A stretch of DNA of 64,000 nucleotides from positions 2,418,001-2,482,000 of the forward strand of contig LN554846.1 in the NCBI GenBank assembly GCA_000953695.1, given 5' to 3'. Made by a program: the position numbers and the translations under genes. The notes below the pieces were generated by a model. That model did no database searches and was not told where the DNA came from. It saw only the letters and a program-made list of their open reading frames with translations. Positions 35,247 through 45,136 of this stretch are shown piece after piece (positions within the stretch are counted from its first letter, which is position 1; each line of letters starts with the position of its first letter). This DNA comes from Aliivibrio wodanis (GTDB taxonomy: Bacteria; Pseudomonadota; Gammaproteobacteria; Enterobacterales; Vibrionaceae).

Positions 35247-36461
35247 TTACATTGATAAACTAAAGAACAATCCAGCTAAACATGCACTCATCAAGTTCGC
35301 TAACGTACCAGCCAGTACCGCTTTAAAACCCATATTAGCAACTTCTGCACGACGTTCTGGAGCCATTACACCAATAGAGCCCAATTGAATTGCTATCGAA
35401 CCAATATTAGCAAAGCCACACAATGCAAATGTGATAATTACTTGTGTATACGCAGATAGTTGATCTTTATGCTGAACAAAATCAATGAATGCAACAAACT
35501 CATTCAAAACGACTTTTTGACCGATGTAAGAACCAGCCATGATCATTTCATGCTTTGGTACACCTATAACCCAAGCGATTGGTGCAAATACATAACCAAA
35601 TACGGTCTGTAAAGTGATGCCTGCAAAACCAAACCAGTCACCAACCATTTCTAGTCCGCTGTTTACCATTGCAATCACACTGACAAATGCAATCAGCATA
35701 GTACCAACCGCAACCGCGACTTTCATGCCGTTCATTGCGCCACTTGCTAATGCATCCACCACATTGCTTTGCTCGCTTTTATCAATGGTTAGTTCATGCT
35801 GGTCAACCGGTGTTGATTGTTCAGGAACTAGAATCTTTGCCATCAATAAACTGCCCGGTGCAGCCATAAAGCTTGCTGCGATTAGGTACTTTAGCTCTAC
35901 ACCTAAACCTGCATAGCCACCAAGAACACTACCAGCAACCGATGCCATACCACCCGCCATTACAGCAAAAAGTTCTGAACGAGTCATTTGAGCTAGGAAT
36001 GGACGAATAAGAAGAGGGGATTCACCTTGAGAAAGGAAGATATTACCAGTAGCGACGAGGGATTCTACTTTACTTGTACCGAGGAATTTTTGAATTGCAC
36101 CACCAAGAATAGCGATGACTTTTTGCATAATGCCTAAATAATATAACGCGGAAATAAGAGCACTAAAGAAAATAATAATAGGAAGAACACGAATAGCAAA
36201 AATAAAACCAGTAGAAGCAAGATCACCAAAGAGAAACGCTATCCCTTCATCAGCAAAACCAAGCAAACTGGATACCCCGCTATTTAACCCTGCCAATGCA
36301 GCTTGCCCCCATGGAAAGTAAAGCACCAGAGCGGCAAAAGAGAATTGTAATAAAAGGGCTCTAGAGACAGTTTTCCAATTGATCGCTGAACGCTTCTCGG
36401 AAAATATCCATGCACAAAAAATAAGTGCACACATGCCTAATAGGCTAAATAAAATAGTCAT
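35247..36461 (-). CDS. nupC: NupC-type concentrative nucleoside transporter
   Basis: The 404-residue inner membrane protein belongs to the CNT family. GNIFLSQGESPLLIRPFLAQ carries the QGE nucleoside-binding motif, MTRSELFAVMAGGMASVAGS follows, and the late segment FALCGFANIGSIAIQLGSIG is the second substrate-binding part. It imports nucleosides with H+ or Na+. A structured leader and a possible 37-codon upstream open frame precede it. Confidence 0.93.
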   Translation of the reverse strand: MTILFSLLGMCALIFCAWIFSEKRSAINWKTVSRALLLQFSFAALVLYFPWGQAALAGLNSGVSSLLGFADEGIAFLFGDLASTGFIFAIRVLPIIIFFSALISALYYLGIMQKVIAILGGAIQKFLGTSKVESLVATGNIFLSQGESPLLIRPFLAQMTRSELFAVMAGGMASVAGSVLGGYAGLGVELKYLIAASFMAAPGSLLMAKILVPEQSTPVDQHELTIDKSEQSNVVDALASGAMNGMKVAVAVGTMLIAFVSVIAMVNSGLEMVGDWFGFAGITLQTVFGYVFAPIAWVIGVPKHEMIMAGSYIGQKVVLNEFVAFIDFVQHKDQLSAYTQVIITFALCGFANIGSIAIQLGSIGVMAPERRAEVANMGFKAVLAGTLANLMSACLAGLFFSLSM

Positions 36462-36469
36462 AATTACGC

Positions 36470-36583
36470 CTATACGATTTTAGAATAAAAAGAAGAAACA
36501 AAAGGAGCGGCCATCGTAGATGACGAGATCGGTGAAGATTGACTACACCAAGAGGAAGTGACGATAGAAATAAGTATGTTCAT
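36470..36583 (-). CDS. Possible short leader ORF upstream of nupC
   Basis: An ATG at 36583 preceded by AAAGGG encodes 37 residues starting MNILISIVTSSWCSQSSPIS and stops eight bases before the nupC ATG. It is Ser-rich and matches nothing I know. The tight spacing would suit translational coupling or a leader peptide. It may be chance. Confidence 0.3.
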   Translation of the reverse strand: MNILISIVTSSWCSQSSPISSSTMAAPFVSSFYSKIV

Positions 36584-36606
36584 TGTTTACCCTTTACAAG
36601 CTGTTT

Positions 36607-36645
36607 AACAGTAGCTGGTCCAAGTCCTTGGGGTCATTCACTGTT
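36607..36645 (-). promoter_or_regulatory. Inverted repeat in the nupC leader region
   Basis: AACAGT at 36607-36612 pairs with ACTGTT at 36640-36645, and an inner CCAAG/CTTGG pair lies between. It is about 24 bases upstream of the short ORF. It may be a leader hairpin or a repressor operator. Confidence 0.35.
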
Positions 36646-36887
36646 CCATGTGACGGCTTGTATTGGGGGAAGGAGTATACATAGCACAGATTTAAAATCA
36701 TCATTTATGTGATGAAAATCACTAAATTTTACTTATATGAAAAGATATAAACCAAAAACAATTACAAATGAGAAAAGTAGACCATCACTACGTAATTATA
36801 ATGAAATGTGATTAACGAAAATTACACAAGACGAACTTCAATGAAGCATGCTAAAGTTAAAATATATATATAAATCAGGTTAATTTC

Positions 36888-37448
36888 ATGGCAAATACCG
36901 AACATGTTGAAACTCTTGATACTTTAGATAAGATCAGCGTTATCACTTATCGCTTAGGTATTACTCTCTTTTCTATCTCACTATTTTTAACCAGCCTTGC
37001 TATTGCTGATGATATCGCTCTAATTATCATCGATGGTTCCTTTATGCAGCTAGCACTTTTTTGTCTTGTCAGCGCTTCAGCCATGAGTGCGGCTAACTTA
37101 CATGTTTATGATAAAAAAATTAGATTGTTGATCACCTGGCCTACATGGGTGGGCTTAGTGCTATTAATTGTCTTAGAAAATAGTCAATTACTGTGGCTAC
37201 CTTTAGGGTTTCTCTTTATTACTTTCTCTGGGATTGCACTAAAAGAATCATTTTGCTTTAACGTCTTCGGACTTAAAATTGTTCCTTTTCTTCTATGTAT
37301 TCTCACTGTAATGCTAGCTCTCGAAGTGTGGCTTATTGCTTTAATGTGCTTATTTAGTTGTGGGGTAATTTTCCTTTTCCTTGCTATCCAAAAATGGAGA
37401 ATGCCATTGCATTTTGATATTGGAAACAAATCTTACTATCAAAATTAA
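36888..37448 (+). CDS. Multi-pass membrane protein, probably DUF2301 family
   Basis: This 186-residue protein has about six hydrophobic segments after a short charged N-terminus (MANTEHVETLDTLDKISVIT). The segment FSGIALKESFCFNVFGLKIV recalls the conserved core of DUF2301 inner membrane proteins, recalled from memory and not searched. No catalytic motif is visible. It lies 136 bases upstream of the ynjC-like operon on the same strand and may be read separately. Function unknown. Confidence 0.65.
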   Translation: MANTEHVETLDTLDKISVITYRLGITLFSISLFLTSLAIADDIALIIIDGSFMQLALFCLVSASAMSAANLHVYDKKIRLLITWPTWVGLVLLIVLENSQLLWLPLGFLFITFSGIALKESFCFNVFGLKIVPFLLCILTVMLALEVWLIALMCLFSCGVIFLFLAIQKWRMPLHFDIGNKSYYQN

Positions 37449-37584
37449 CACTTCCAAAAATGAACTAATTAGTTTACTTTTAGTCCTATTCCATTCACGC
37501 CTATCAATACAATATGGCATAATGCATCACTTCTCTATTTTTAGACATGATGTAAATTTTTACTAGGGCATTAATAATAAGACT

Positions 37585-39246
37585 ATGGTTTTACCTTTTT
37601 TTTATCTCTTTCTTATTATAGTTTGTATACTCCCGATCATCCCAGGGTTGATCGGAGTCATAAGCTCTTCTTTTAGCTATATCCCCCCGATTGGATTAAA
37701 TGACTTCTCTTTTAACGGCTATATCTCTGTATTTGAATGGAGCGGAATATCACATTCTATAAGTTTAACCTTAGCTAGCGCCTTTATCAGCACGATGGCT
37801 TCTTGTGTTATTAGCTTTTCTATTTTACAGAGCACATGGCAACTGCCTATTTGGAAAAAAATAGAGCCTTTACTATCGCCATTACTTGCCATGCCCCATG
37901 TTGCTTTTGCTATTGGATTTGCTTTTCTCTTTTCTCCAACAGGTATACTAGCTAGGCTGCTTGCCCCCTTAGGAGAATTTGGTTTTCCAATTATCATTAA
38001 TGATTCATGGAGTATCGGCCTAATTTTAGTACTGATCATTAAAGAAGTTCCCTTTCTGCTTTTAATGAGCATTCCTATTATGCAGCAACTGAATATAGAC
38101 AAAACGATAGTAGTTTCTGCAAGCCTTGGCTACCAACGCCATCAAATTTGGTGGAAATGCCTTTTTCCTCAATGGCTTAGAAAAGCACGTTTTCCTTTAC
38201 TTGCTATCATTGCTTATAGCACCTCAGTGGTCGACGTCAGTTTAATTATCGGCTCTACTAATCCTCCAACTTTTGCAGTTTTAGTATGGCAATGGTTTAC
38301 AGAACCTGATATTAAATTACAGCCAAGAGCTGGCGCAGGGGCAATGATTCTCTTTTTCTTATGCCTTCTACTTATTGCTATACATCGCTTTTTAGAATGG
38401 GGGATCACCAAGCATTGCCGTCATTGGCAAATCTCTGGTCGTATGGGATTTCGCCTTCCTGGTTTGAGTTTATTTACCACAATCGCAGGTATTATCACAT
38501 TATCATTGCCAATGATGATTCTATGGAGCGTAGCACAACGCTGGCGATTCCCTAAATTACTACCAACTCAATTTACACGTCGTTTTTGGAGCCATGAATG
38601 GGAAAACCTCCTACCAATTATCACTGACAGCATAGTAATAGCGATACTCTCAGGTACATTAGCTCTTACTTTGGCGCTGCTAGGGCATGAAGTCAAAATT
38701 AAATATCGTTGGCATATTCCTTCACTATTGATCGCAATCCCAATGTTAGTACCACAACTTTCTTTATTATTTGGTCTCCAAGTTAGTGCTCTCTATTTTT
38801 CTAGTGACTCTTATTGGTTTTGGGTTGTGTGGTCACATGTTTTCTTTGCATTTCCCTATATTTTCCTTGCCTTAGATGGACCATGGCGGAGTTTTGATCA
38901 ACGCTTAATTCAAACAGGCCTGAGTCTTGGGAAATCCCCTTGGTATTGTTGGGTAAAAATAAAACTTCCTCTTCTGCTACCCGCTGTTTTATACGCGTGG
39001 GCAGTTGGGATCAGTGTAAGTTTGGCACAATATTTACCGACTCAAATGCTTGGTGCTGGAAGAGTAGCTACTTTAACAACTGAAGCTGTTGCACTTTCAA
39101 GTGGCTTTGATCGTCGAGTCACTGCGTTATATGGTTTATGGCAAGCGTTACTTCCTTTTATATTCTTTAGCTTAGCATTCATTATTGGGCGAGCCTATTC
39201 ACACCGCTCTCACCTCAACTTAACAACAAGGAAAAATAACGAGTAA
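37585..39246 (+). CDS. ABC transporter permease, fused two-domain, YnjC-like
   Basis: The 553-residue protein has about twelve membrane segments forming two tandem permease domains. Each contains an EAA-loop-like stretch: SLGYQRHQIWWKCLFPQWLR near residue 175-195 and GLSLGKSPWYCWVKIKLPLL near residue 455-475. This arrangement matches YnjC and ThiP-type permeases. Its stop overlaps the ATPase start by one base. A substrate-binding protein (YnjB in E. coli) would be expected upstream but is absent. Thiamine-like or other small substrates are possible; specificity is not visible. Confidence 0.85.
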   Translation: MVLPFFYLFLIIVCILPIIPGLIGVISSSFSYIPPIGLNDFSFNGYISVFEWSGISHSISLTLASAFISTMASCVISFSILQSTWQLPIWKKIEPLLSPLLAMPHVAFAIGFAFLFSPTGILARLLAPLGEFGFPIIINDSWSIGLILVLIIKEVPFLLLMSIPIMQQLNIDKTIVVSASLGYQRHQIWWKCLFPQWLRKARFPLLAIIAYSTSVVDVSLIIGSTNPPTFAVLVWQWFTEPDIKLQPRAGAGAMILFFLCLLLIAIHRFLEWGITKHCRHWQISGRMGFRLPGLSLFTTIAGIITLSLPMMILWSVAQRWRFPKLLPTQFTRRFWSHEWENLLPIITDSIVIAILSGTLALTLALLGHEVKIKYRWHIPSLLIAIPMLVPQLSLLFGLQVSALYFSSDSYWFWVVWSHVFFAFPYIFLALDGPWRSFDQRLIQTGLSLGKSPWYCWVKIKLPLLLPAVLYAWAVGISVSLAQYLPTQMLGAGRVATLTTEAVALSSGFDRRVTALYGLWQALLPFIFFSLAFIIGRAYSHRSHLNLTTRKNNE

Positions 39247-39893
39247 TGAGCCTATCAATAACCGAACTTAATATTCTAACTCGTAATGGTTCTACTTTAT
39301 TACCCTCTTGTTCTTTATCAATACAGAAGGGAAAAGTACTCAGTGTCATGGGGCCTAGTGGCTGTGGTAAATCAACCTTACTAAATGTCATCGCTGGACA
39401 TCTAAGCTCTGATTTTCACTATACTGGGAAAATATATATTGATGAAAAACCTATACATCAACTTCCCTCTCATGAACGTAATGTTGGGATATTATTTCAA
39501 GAAGATCTTCTTTTTCCTCATTTATGCATCTGGGAAAACCTAGCTTTTGCATTACCTAATTACATCAAAGGATCACAGCGAAAAATAGAAGCAATGGAAG
39601 CATTAGAAAGCGTACAATTAGAAAAATTAGCTACTGTATTTCCAGATCAAGTTTCTGGTGGTCAACGAGCTAGGATCAGCTTAGTCCGTATGTTATTAGC
39701 CAAGCCTAAAGTTGCATTATTGGATGAACCTTTTAGCAAACTTGATAAAGTATTGCGAGTTCAATTTCGAGATTGGGTTTTTGAACAGTTAGCGTCAGCA
39801 AATATTCCAGCATTGCTTGTAACACACGATGTTGATGATATTCCTAAAGACAGCCAACAATTAATTTGGCCAGTGGAGCGTAAACATGCTTGA
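39246..39893 (+). CDS. ABC transporter ATP-binding protein, YnjD-like
   Basis: The 215-residue ATPase has Walker A GPSGCGKST near residues 36-44, the Q-loop in GILFQEDLLFPHL, the signature VSGGQRARI, Walker B VALLDEPF and the H-loop VTHDVDD. It energises the fused permease encoded directly upstream. Its 3' end overlaps the phosphatidyltransferase gene by eight bases. The gene set and order agree with E. coli ynjCD. Confidence 0.9.
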   Translation: MSLSITELNILTRNGSTLLPSCSLSIQKGKVLSVMGPSGCGKSTLLNVIAGHLSSDFHYTGKIYIDEKPIHQLPSHERNVGILFQEDLLFPHLCIWENLAFALPNYIKGSQRKIEAMEALESVQLEKLATVFPDQVSGGQRARISLVRMLLAKPKVALLDEPFSKLDKVLRVQFRDWVFEQLASANIPALLVTHDVDDIPKDSQQLIWPVERKHA

Positions 39894-40515
39894 TAAATTC
39901 AGTATTAGAGTTATCAAAAAGCCCTTATCGATGATTGCTAGCCGTTTACATCAATTTGGGATCACAGCTAATCAAACAACCGTGTTTGGTTTTATTTTGG
40001 GGTGCTTAGCTTTTCCTGCTCTGATTTTTCAAGAATATAATATTGCGTTAATTCTCATATTATTGAATCGAATTTGTGATGGTTTGGATGGGGCACTAGC
40101 CAGAATTAATGGTATTACTGATTCTGGTGGCTTCTTAGATATTAGCTTAGATTTTTTATTTTACTCACTCATCCCTTTTGGTTTTATCTTGGCAAATCCT
40201 GAGCAAAATGCAATTGCTGGTGCACTGCTTATCTTTTCTTTCATCGGAACCGGAAGTAGCTTTTTAGCTTTTGCTATTATGGCTGGAAAACGAAATATTG
40301 ATAATCCGATATATAAAAACAAATCCCTCTATTACATGAGTGGCTTAACGGAGGGGACAGAAACCATTGCTTGCTTTGTTCTATTCTGCTTATTTCCTAC
40401 TCACTTTACCCTCATTGCCTATGTCTATTCTGCTTTATGTTGGATCACTACATTTAATCGTATTTGGTCTGGATTTCATACTTTACAAGAAAGTGAAAAA
40501 CAGGAGACTTCATAA
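39886..40515 (+). CDS. CDP-alcohol phosphatidyltransferase family protein, YnjF-like
   Basis: The 209-residue membrane enzyme carries the family motif spread over NRICDGLDGALARINGITDS and GGFLDISLDF (D-G-x2-A-R-x8-G-x3-D-x3-D), so its metal and CDP-alcohol site looks intact. Several membrane helices follow. Such enzymes move a phosphatidyl group from CDP-diacylglycerol to an alcohol. The physiological alcohol for YnjF is unknown. It is the last gene of the three-gene operon and ends at a strong terminator. Confidence 0.88.
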   Translation: MLDKFSIRVIKKPLSMIASRLHQFGITANQTTVFGFILGCLAFPALIFQEYNIALILILLNRICDGLDGALARINGITDSGGFLDISLDFLFYSLIPFGFILANPEQNAIAGALLIFSFIGTGSSFLAFAIMAGKRNIDNPIYKNKSLYYMSGLTEGTETIACFVLFCLFPTHFTLIAYVYSALCWITTFNRIWSGFHTLQESEKQETS

Positions 40516-40518
40516 GAA

Positions 40519-40552
40519 AAAAGCCCCAACATGAAATTGCAGGGGCTTTTAT
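40519..40552. terminator. Bidirectional terminator between ynjF-like gene and rpoS
   Basis: AAAGCCCC and GGGGCTTTT form a stem with A and T runs on both sides between convergent genes. Confidence 0.88.
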
Positions 40553-40584
40553 TATCTTATTAATCTGAGTTATATTTATGAGGT

Positions 40585-41547
40585 TTAATGCTCTTCAATT
40601 GCGAATAGTGTTTCCATATTCAAGCCTTGCTGCGTCATAATTTCTCTCAGACGTCGTAGACCTTCCACTTGAATTTGTCTTACTCGTTCACGCGTTAAAC
40701 CAATCTCTTTACCAACTTGTTCTAGTGTTGCTGTTTCATAGCCTAATAAACCAAAACGACGAGCGACTACTTCTTTCTGTTTTGGGTTTAGCTGTTCAAG
40801 CCAACCAACTAGAGATGCATTAAGATCATTTTTTTGCGCTTCCGATTCAGGGTCGTTATGTTTGGTGTCTGGTAAAATATCCAGTAAGGCTTTATCTGAC
40901 TCACCGGCAACCATTGAATCTACAGAAGTTACTCGTTCATTTAAACGCAGCATACGACTCACATCACTAACTGGTTTATCTAATTTTTCTGCAATTTCTT
41001 CAGGCGTTGGCTCATGATCTAGTTTTTGTGAAAGCTCACGTGCAGCTCGCAAATAAACATTAAGCTCTTTTACTACATGAATAGGTAAACGTATGGTTCG
41101 AGTTTGATTCATAATGGCACGCTCAATAGTCTGGCGTATCCACCATGTTGCATAGGTAGAAAAGCGAAAACCTCTTTCTGGGTCAAACTTTTCAACCGCT
41201 CGGATCAACCCAAGATTACCTTCTTCAACTAGATCTAACAGTGCAAGACCACGATGATTGTAACGGCGTGCTATTTTTACAACGAGTCGAAGGTTACTCT
41301 CAATCATTCGAGAACGTGCCGCTTGATCACCTTTTAAGGCTAAACGACTAAAATAAACTTCTTCTTCTGCAGTTAATAATGGAGAAAAGCCAATTTCACC
41401 CAAGTAAAGTTGCGTTGCATCCATTACTTTTTGTGAACTGGTTACCTCAAGACGTTCCGAACTTTCCTCAGCAATAACGTCACTGTCATTAACTGTATCT
41501 AGCTCGAACTCTTCAACTTCTTTAGTTACTGTATTGCTTTTACTCAT
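40585..41547 (-). CDS. rpoS: RNA polymerase sigma factor RpoS
   Basis: RpoS is the general stress and stationary-phase sigma factor. The 320-residue product has the acidic N-terminal part, sigma 1.2 ([20 protein letters not shown]), region 2 ([20 protein letters not shown], then [20 protein letters not shown]), the region 2.4 segment [18 protein letters not shown], region 3 and region 4 ([20 protein letters not shown]). Length is about normal. It follows nlpD, whose coding region contains the main rpoS promoter in E. coli. Confidence 0.98.
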   Translation of the reverse strand: MSKSNTVTKEVEEFELDTVNDSDVIAEESSERLEVTSSQKVMDATQLYLGEIGFSPLLTAEEEVYFSRLALKGDQAARSRMIESNLRLVVKIARRYNHRGLALLDLVEEGNLGLIRAVEKFDPERGFRFSTYATWWIRQTIERAIMNQTRTIRLPIHVVKELNVYLRAARELSQKLDHEPTPEEIAEKLDKPVSDVSRMLRLNERVTSVDSMVAGESDKALLDILPDTKHNDPESEAQKNDLNASLVGWLEQLNPKQKEVVARRFGLLGYETATLEQVGKEIGLTRERVRQIQVEGLRRLREIMTQQGLNMETLFAIEEH

Positions 41548-41602
41548 AGCGCCTCCCCATGGCGAGCCAGCAAGACATTACAACTCAGCTATGTCATCCC
41601 TG

Positions 41603-42646
41603 TTACGGTAAATACCGTTGTGGATTTACCGATTTCCCTCTAAAGCGAACCTCAAAATGCAAACGAACACTGCTCGTACTTGAGCTGCCCATCGATGCTA
41701 TTTTTTGCCCCGCATTGACATTTTGACCTTCTTTAACAAACAGTGACTCATTATGAGCATAGGCACTTAAATAATCGTCGTTATGCTTAATAATAATTAA
41801 ATTACCATATCCTCTTAACGCATTACCTGCGTAAACCACTGTTCCTTTTGCGGTAGAGATGATTGCTTGACCTCGCTGGCCTGCAATATCAATCCCTTTA
41901 TTACCTTGATCTCCTGTTGAAAACTTGGCGATTACTCGCCCTTTTGTTGGCCATAACCATGAATCTACCTTATCCGATTTTTTTTCTACTGGTTTTGGTT
42001 TAGGTGAAGGTTTGGGCTTAACTATTGGCTTATCTTTAACAATCGGCTTTGGTTTAACTGTTTTTTTAGGCTCTACAACTGACGTTGATTTAGAAGATGT
42101 TACCGAATTGTTAGATTTAACATACTCCTTAGGTTTAGTGTTTTCAACCTTTTTTGTGCTTTGTTTTTGTACAGGTGATGAGTTTGTGCTATTCGACACA
42201 TTTGACTCGTTATTACTGACATATTCATTAGTAACAACTGGTACAACGGCAATCGCTGTTGTACCAGTTGTTACTGTTGCTGGGGACGTATTCTTTTTAC
42301 TAAAATCATGGCCATCATTTCCATAAACTGGGGCGACATATTTAGGCCCCCATAATTTAATTTTTTGACCAGGATGAATAATATAAGGGGCATCTAATTC
42401 ATTAAAAGCAATCAGCTCTTTAACATCTTTATTCGTTACGTATGAAATAAAATATAATGTATCACCTTTCTCTACTTGATAATAACTACCACGATAGCTA
42501 CCACGTTCAGCACCAGCATAAGAAGAAGAGTGATTGACACTAGAGACAGGTGCAGGGCTATTAGCCGTCATACTACAACCAGAAAGCAATACACCGCATG
42601 TTGCAGCAATCAAGTACGAACGAGGAAGAGACATTATTATTTTCAT
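41603..42646 (-). CDS. nlpD: Murein hydrolase activator lipoprotein NlpD
   Basis: NlpD activates the amidase AmiC during cell separation. The 347-residue lipoprotein has a lipobox LLSGC, a LysM domain near residues 52-97 (YYQVEKGDTLYFISYVTNKD), a long low-complexity Ser/Thr/Pro/Lys linker with repeated KPKP units, and a C-terminal degenerate M23 (LytM) domain with WLWPTKGRVIAKFSTGDQGN and VRLHFEVRFRG. The region 42231-42274 contains a perfect 17-bp inverted repeat inside the linker. The start could also be the Met four codons downstream (MSLPRSYL). Confidence 0.95.
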   Translation of the reverse strand: MKIIMSLPRSYLIAATCGVLLSGCSMTANSPAPVSSVNHSSSYAGAERGSYRGSYYQVEKGDTLYFISYVTNKDVKELIAFNELDAPYIIHPGQKIKLWGPKYVAPVYGNDGHDFSKKNTSPATVTTGTTAIAVVPVVTNEYVSNNESNVSNSTNSSPVQKQSTKKVENTKPKEYVKSNNSVTSSKSTSVVEPKKTVKPKPIVKDKPIVKPKPSPKPKPVEKKSDKVDSWLWPTKGRVIAKFSTGDQGNKGIDIAGQRGQAIISTAKGTVVYAGNALRGYGNLIIIKHNDDYLSAYAHNESLFVKEGQNVNAGQKIASMGSSSTSSVRLHFEVRFRGKSVNPQRYLP

Positions 42647-42651
42647 TATTA

Positions 42652-43278
42652 TTATGCTAATTCACCGGCAACTAATGGAACAAAACGGACATCTTCAATC
42701 ACTTCTGAGTAAAATTCATCCCCATAACGAGTAATACGTAGTAATTGTTGTGTTAATTCACCAACAGGAATTACTAGCCTACCACCTTCTTTTAACTGTA
42801 ATAATAACTCATTAGGTATCGATTCCGCAGCAGCAGTCACAATGATTGCATCAAATGGACTTTGACTCGGCCACCCTTTCCACCCATCACCATGCTTTGT
42901 CGATACATTATAGATATCAAGCTGCTTAAGTAGGCGTTTTGCATTCCATTGAAGTGATTTAATTCGCTCTACTGAATGCACATGGTCAACTAATTGGGCT
43001 AAAACTGCAGTTTGATAACCTGAACCTGTACCTATTTCTAGGACATCAGCATCCCGTTGTAATGCTAATAACTCAGTCATTTTAGCGACAATATAAGGCT
43101 GAGAAATAGTTTGTCCTTCGCCAATTGGCAACGCATTATTTTGATAAGCTTGATGTGACAGTGCTTCTGATACAAAACGTTCACGTGGTAATGCACGCAT
43201 AGCCCTCAAGATTGCTTCATCTCGAATACCTTGTTGACGTAAAAATTGCTCTAACGACCCTGAGCGAGAGTTAATCAT
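42652..43278 (-). CDS. pcm: Protein-L-isoaspartate O-methyltransferase
   Basis: The 208-residue enzyme methylates isoaspartyl residues so damaged proteins can be repaired. Start at ATG 43278 overlaps the surE stop in ATGA. Key segments are [19 protein letters not shown], the AdoMet loop [18 protein letters not shown] and the [20 protein letters not shown] stretch. It lies in the conserved surE-pcm-nlpD-rpoS operon. The frame extends nine codons upstream, inside surE, but that start has no support. Confidence 0.95.
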   Translation of the reverse strand: MINSRSGSLEQFLRQQGIRDEAILRAMRALPRERFVSEALSHQAYQNNALPIGEGQTISQPYIVAKMTELLALQRDADVLEIGTGSGYQTAVLAQLVDHVHSVERIKSLQWNAKRLLKQLDIYNVSTKHGDGWKGWPSQSPFDAIIVTAAAESIPNELLLQLKEGGRLVIPVGELTQQLLRITRYGDEFYSEVIEDVRFVPLVAGELA

Positions 43279-44054
43279 AATATTGAGCTCTCTTTTAATA
43301 ACCAATCTGCCATTATGGTTAATGAATCATGGGCGGTCAGATCTACTTGTAATGGAGTGATAGAAACACAGTTATGCTTCACTGCATAAAAGTCTGTCCC
43401 TTGACCTGCATCCTGTTTCTTCCCAGGAGGTCCCAACCAATAAATAGTTTCACCACGAGGGTCTGTATCTTTAATCATGCTCTCTGAATGGTGCCTAGCA
43501 CCCAAACGGGTAATTTCCCAAGAAGATATTTGAGCATATTCACAGTCTGGGACATTCACATTCAGCACTCTTTTTGTCGTTAGTGGCTTTTCTAAATGGT
43601 TTTGCACTAGCTTTAAAGCAACCAGCGCTGCTGTATCAAAATGTTTATCACCCACTAAAGACATTGCTATTGCTGGTAATCCTAGAAAATGCCCTTCTGT
43701 TGCAGCTGCTACCGTTCCAGAATACAAGGTATCATCACCCAAATTAGCACCATGGTTAATGCCTGTAATAATAAGGTCTGGAAGGTTACTTTTCATTAAT
43801 TCATTCAACGCAAAGTGCACACAATCTGTCGGTGTTCCTTGTACTGAATGAATTTGAGCTTCAATTTGACGAACTCGAAGTGGTGATTCAAGTGTAAGTG
43901 AATTCGAAGCACCTGAACGGTTTCGGTCTGGTGCAACAATCGTAATATCAGCAATATCAGACAATACTGCTGCCAGGGTGTTGAGCCCTTCAGCAAAAAC
44001 ACCATCATCATTACTTAATAATATACGTAATTTTTTGTTCACTCTTATCTCCAC
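43275..44054 (-). CDS. surE: 5'/3'-nucleotidase SurE
   Basis: SurE is a metal-dependent survival nucleotidase. The 259-residue product has the N-terminal metal site [10 protein letters not shown], the segment [20 protein letters not shown], and [14 protein letters not shown] and [19 protein letters not shown]-like [20 protein letters not shown]. The chosen ATG adds eight residues before RILLSND compared with E. coli; an internal GTG is a possible alternative start. It overlaps pcm by four bases and follows truD by 20 bases. Confidence 0.95.
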   Translation of the reverse strand: MEIRVNKKLRILLSNDDGVFAEGLNTLAAVLSDIADITIVAPDRNRSGASNSLTLESPLRVRQIEAQIHSVQGTPTDCVHFALNELMKSNLPDLIITGINHGANLGDDTLYSGTVAAATEGHFLGLPAIAMSLVGDKHFDTAALVALKLVQNHLEKPLTTKRVLNVNVPDCEYAQISSWEITRLGARHHSESMIKDTDPRGETIYWLGPPGKKQDAGQGTDFYAVKHNCVSITPLQVDLTAHDSLTIMADWLLKESSIL

Positions 44055-44074
44055 TTCTTTTACTGAATTTTGTA

Positions 44075-45121
44075 TTATTCGTACGTTCTTTCTACTTCAA
44101 TTTCTTGCAATAACTCACGGACAATTACCGTTGCAAAACTGCCTGATGTTAAAGAGAAATTCAGCGTTAACGTATCACCCTCAGAAGACCAAGTGAGGTT
44201 ATCAGGATGTAATTCAACACTGCGACGTTCATGACGCATGCGGTTACCACAGATCAGCGCCATTAAATCAGGTTCAGCATCTAAGTTTGGCTGTTCCAAT
44301 GCTAGCGCTGTATCTGTCGTTGGTAATTGATTATCACCAGCTAATGCCGCACTGATTGATAATTCACCACTCTGAATTTTTTGAATGTTCTCTTCTGAGG
44401 TTACATTCTCATTAACGATACGATCTGAACGATCTAGAAGAATATCACCATCAACAGGTTGAGAGAAGTAACCCTCTGTTATTCTTTGAGAAACAATATG
44501 GTTAAAGATCCAAGAACGCGCAGCGGATAAATAGAAGCTACGCTTAGTATTATCACGAGTACGCACATTTTCACGACCCCAACGGCGTGCTTCGGTCACG
44601 TTATTACCTTCATGACCAAAACGTTGTGAACCAAAATAGTTAGGCACCCCAGATACTTTGACTTTCTCTAAACGAGCTAATACATCGTCCATGTCAGTTA
44701 CTTCGGTCGCTATTAACTGGAAGCTATTTCCTAGAAGATCACCTGGACGCAATTTTTTGTTGTGGCGCGTCATTTCTAAAATTTCAACACCAGGATGAGT
44801 GGCTTCAAACAAAGCAAACTTAAGATGATCACTTTTTGGTAAATGAACGCTTAACCATTGTTCAGTCACAGCATGACGATCTTTTAAACCAGCCCAACTG
44901 ATGTCTTTTGATTTTACACCACAAAATTTAGCTAATTCATTGGCAACATATTTGGTATTTTCACCCGTTTTACGGATCTTAACCATTAGATGCTCACCTT
45001 TACCAGTGAACGAAAAACCGAGCACTTCTTTTACAATGAAATGTTCTGGCAGTTGCTTTAATTTACCTGTTGCTACTGGCTTTCCGTATAACCACGAAAA
45101 ATTAGACATGATGTCTGACAT
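44075..45121 (-). CDS. truD: tRNA pseudouridine(13) synthase TruD
   Basis: TruD makes pseudouridine 13 in tRNA-Glu. The 348-residue product has the catalytic Asp in [16 protein letters not shown] (near residue 80), the segment [12 protein letters not shown] and the TruD insertion domain in the middle. The frame may start at the second Met (residue 5), as both are plausible. It sits between ispF and surE, as in E. coli. Confidence 0.95.
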   Translation of the reverse strand: MSDIMSNFSWLYGKPVATGKLKQLPEHFIVKEVLGFSFTGKGEHLMVKIRKTGENTKYVANELAKFCGVKSKDISWAGLKDRHAVTEQWLSVHLPKSDHLKFALFEATHPGVEILEMTRHNKKLRPGDLLGNSFQLIATEVTDMDDVLARLEKVKVSGVPNYFGSQRFGHEGNNVTEARRWGRENVRTRDNTKRSFYLSAARSWIFNHIVSQRITEGYFSQPVDGDILLDRSDRIVNENVTSEENIQKIQSGELSISAALAGDNQLPTTDTALALEQPNLDAEPDLMALICGNRMRHERRSVELHPDNLTWSSEGDTLTLNFSLTSGSFATVIVRELLQEIEVERTYE

Positions 45122-45136
45122 AGAATATATCTCTAA

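Noticed and set aside
41925-42326. 133-codon plus-strand ORF opposite nlpD
   Set aside because: It mirrors the low-complexity linker of nlpD and shows repetitive Gly/Leu/Thr composition typical of an antisense shadow.
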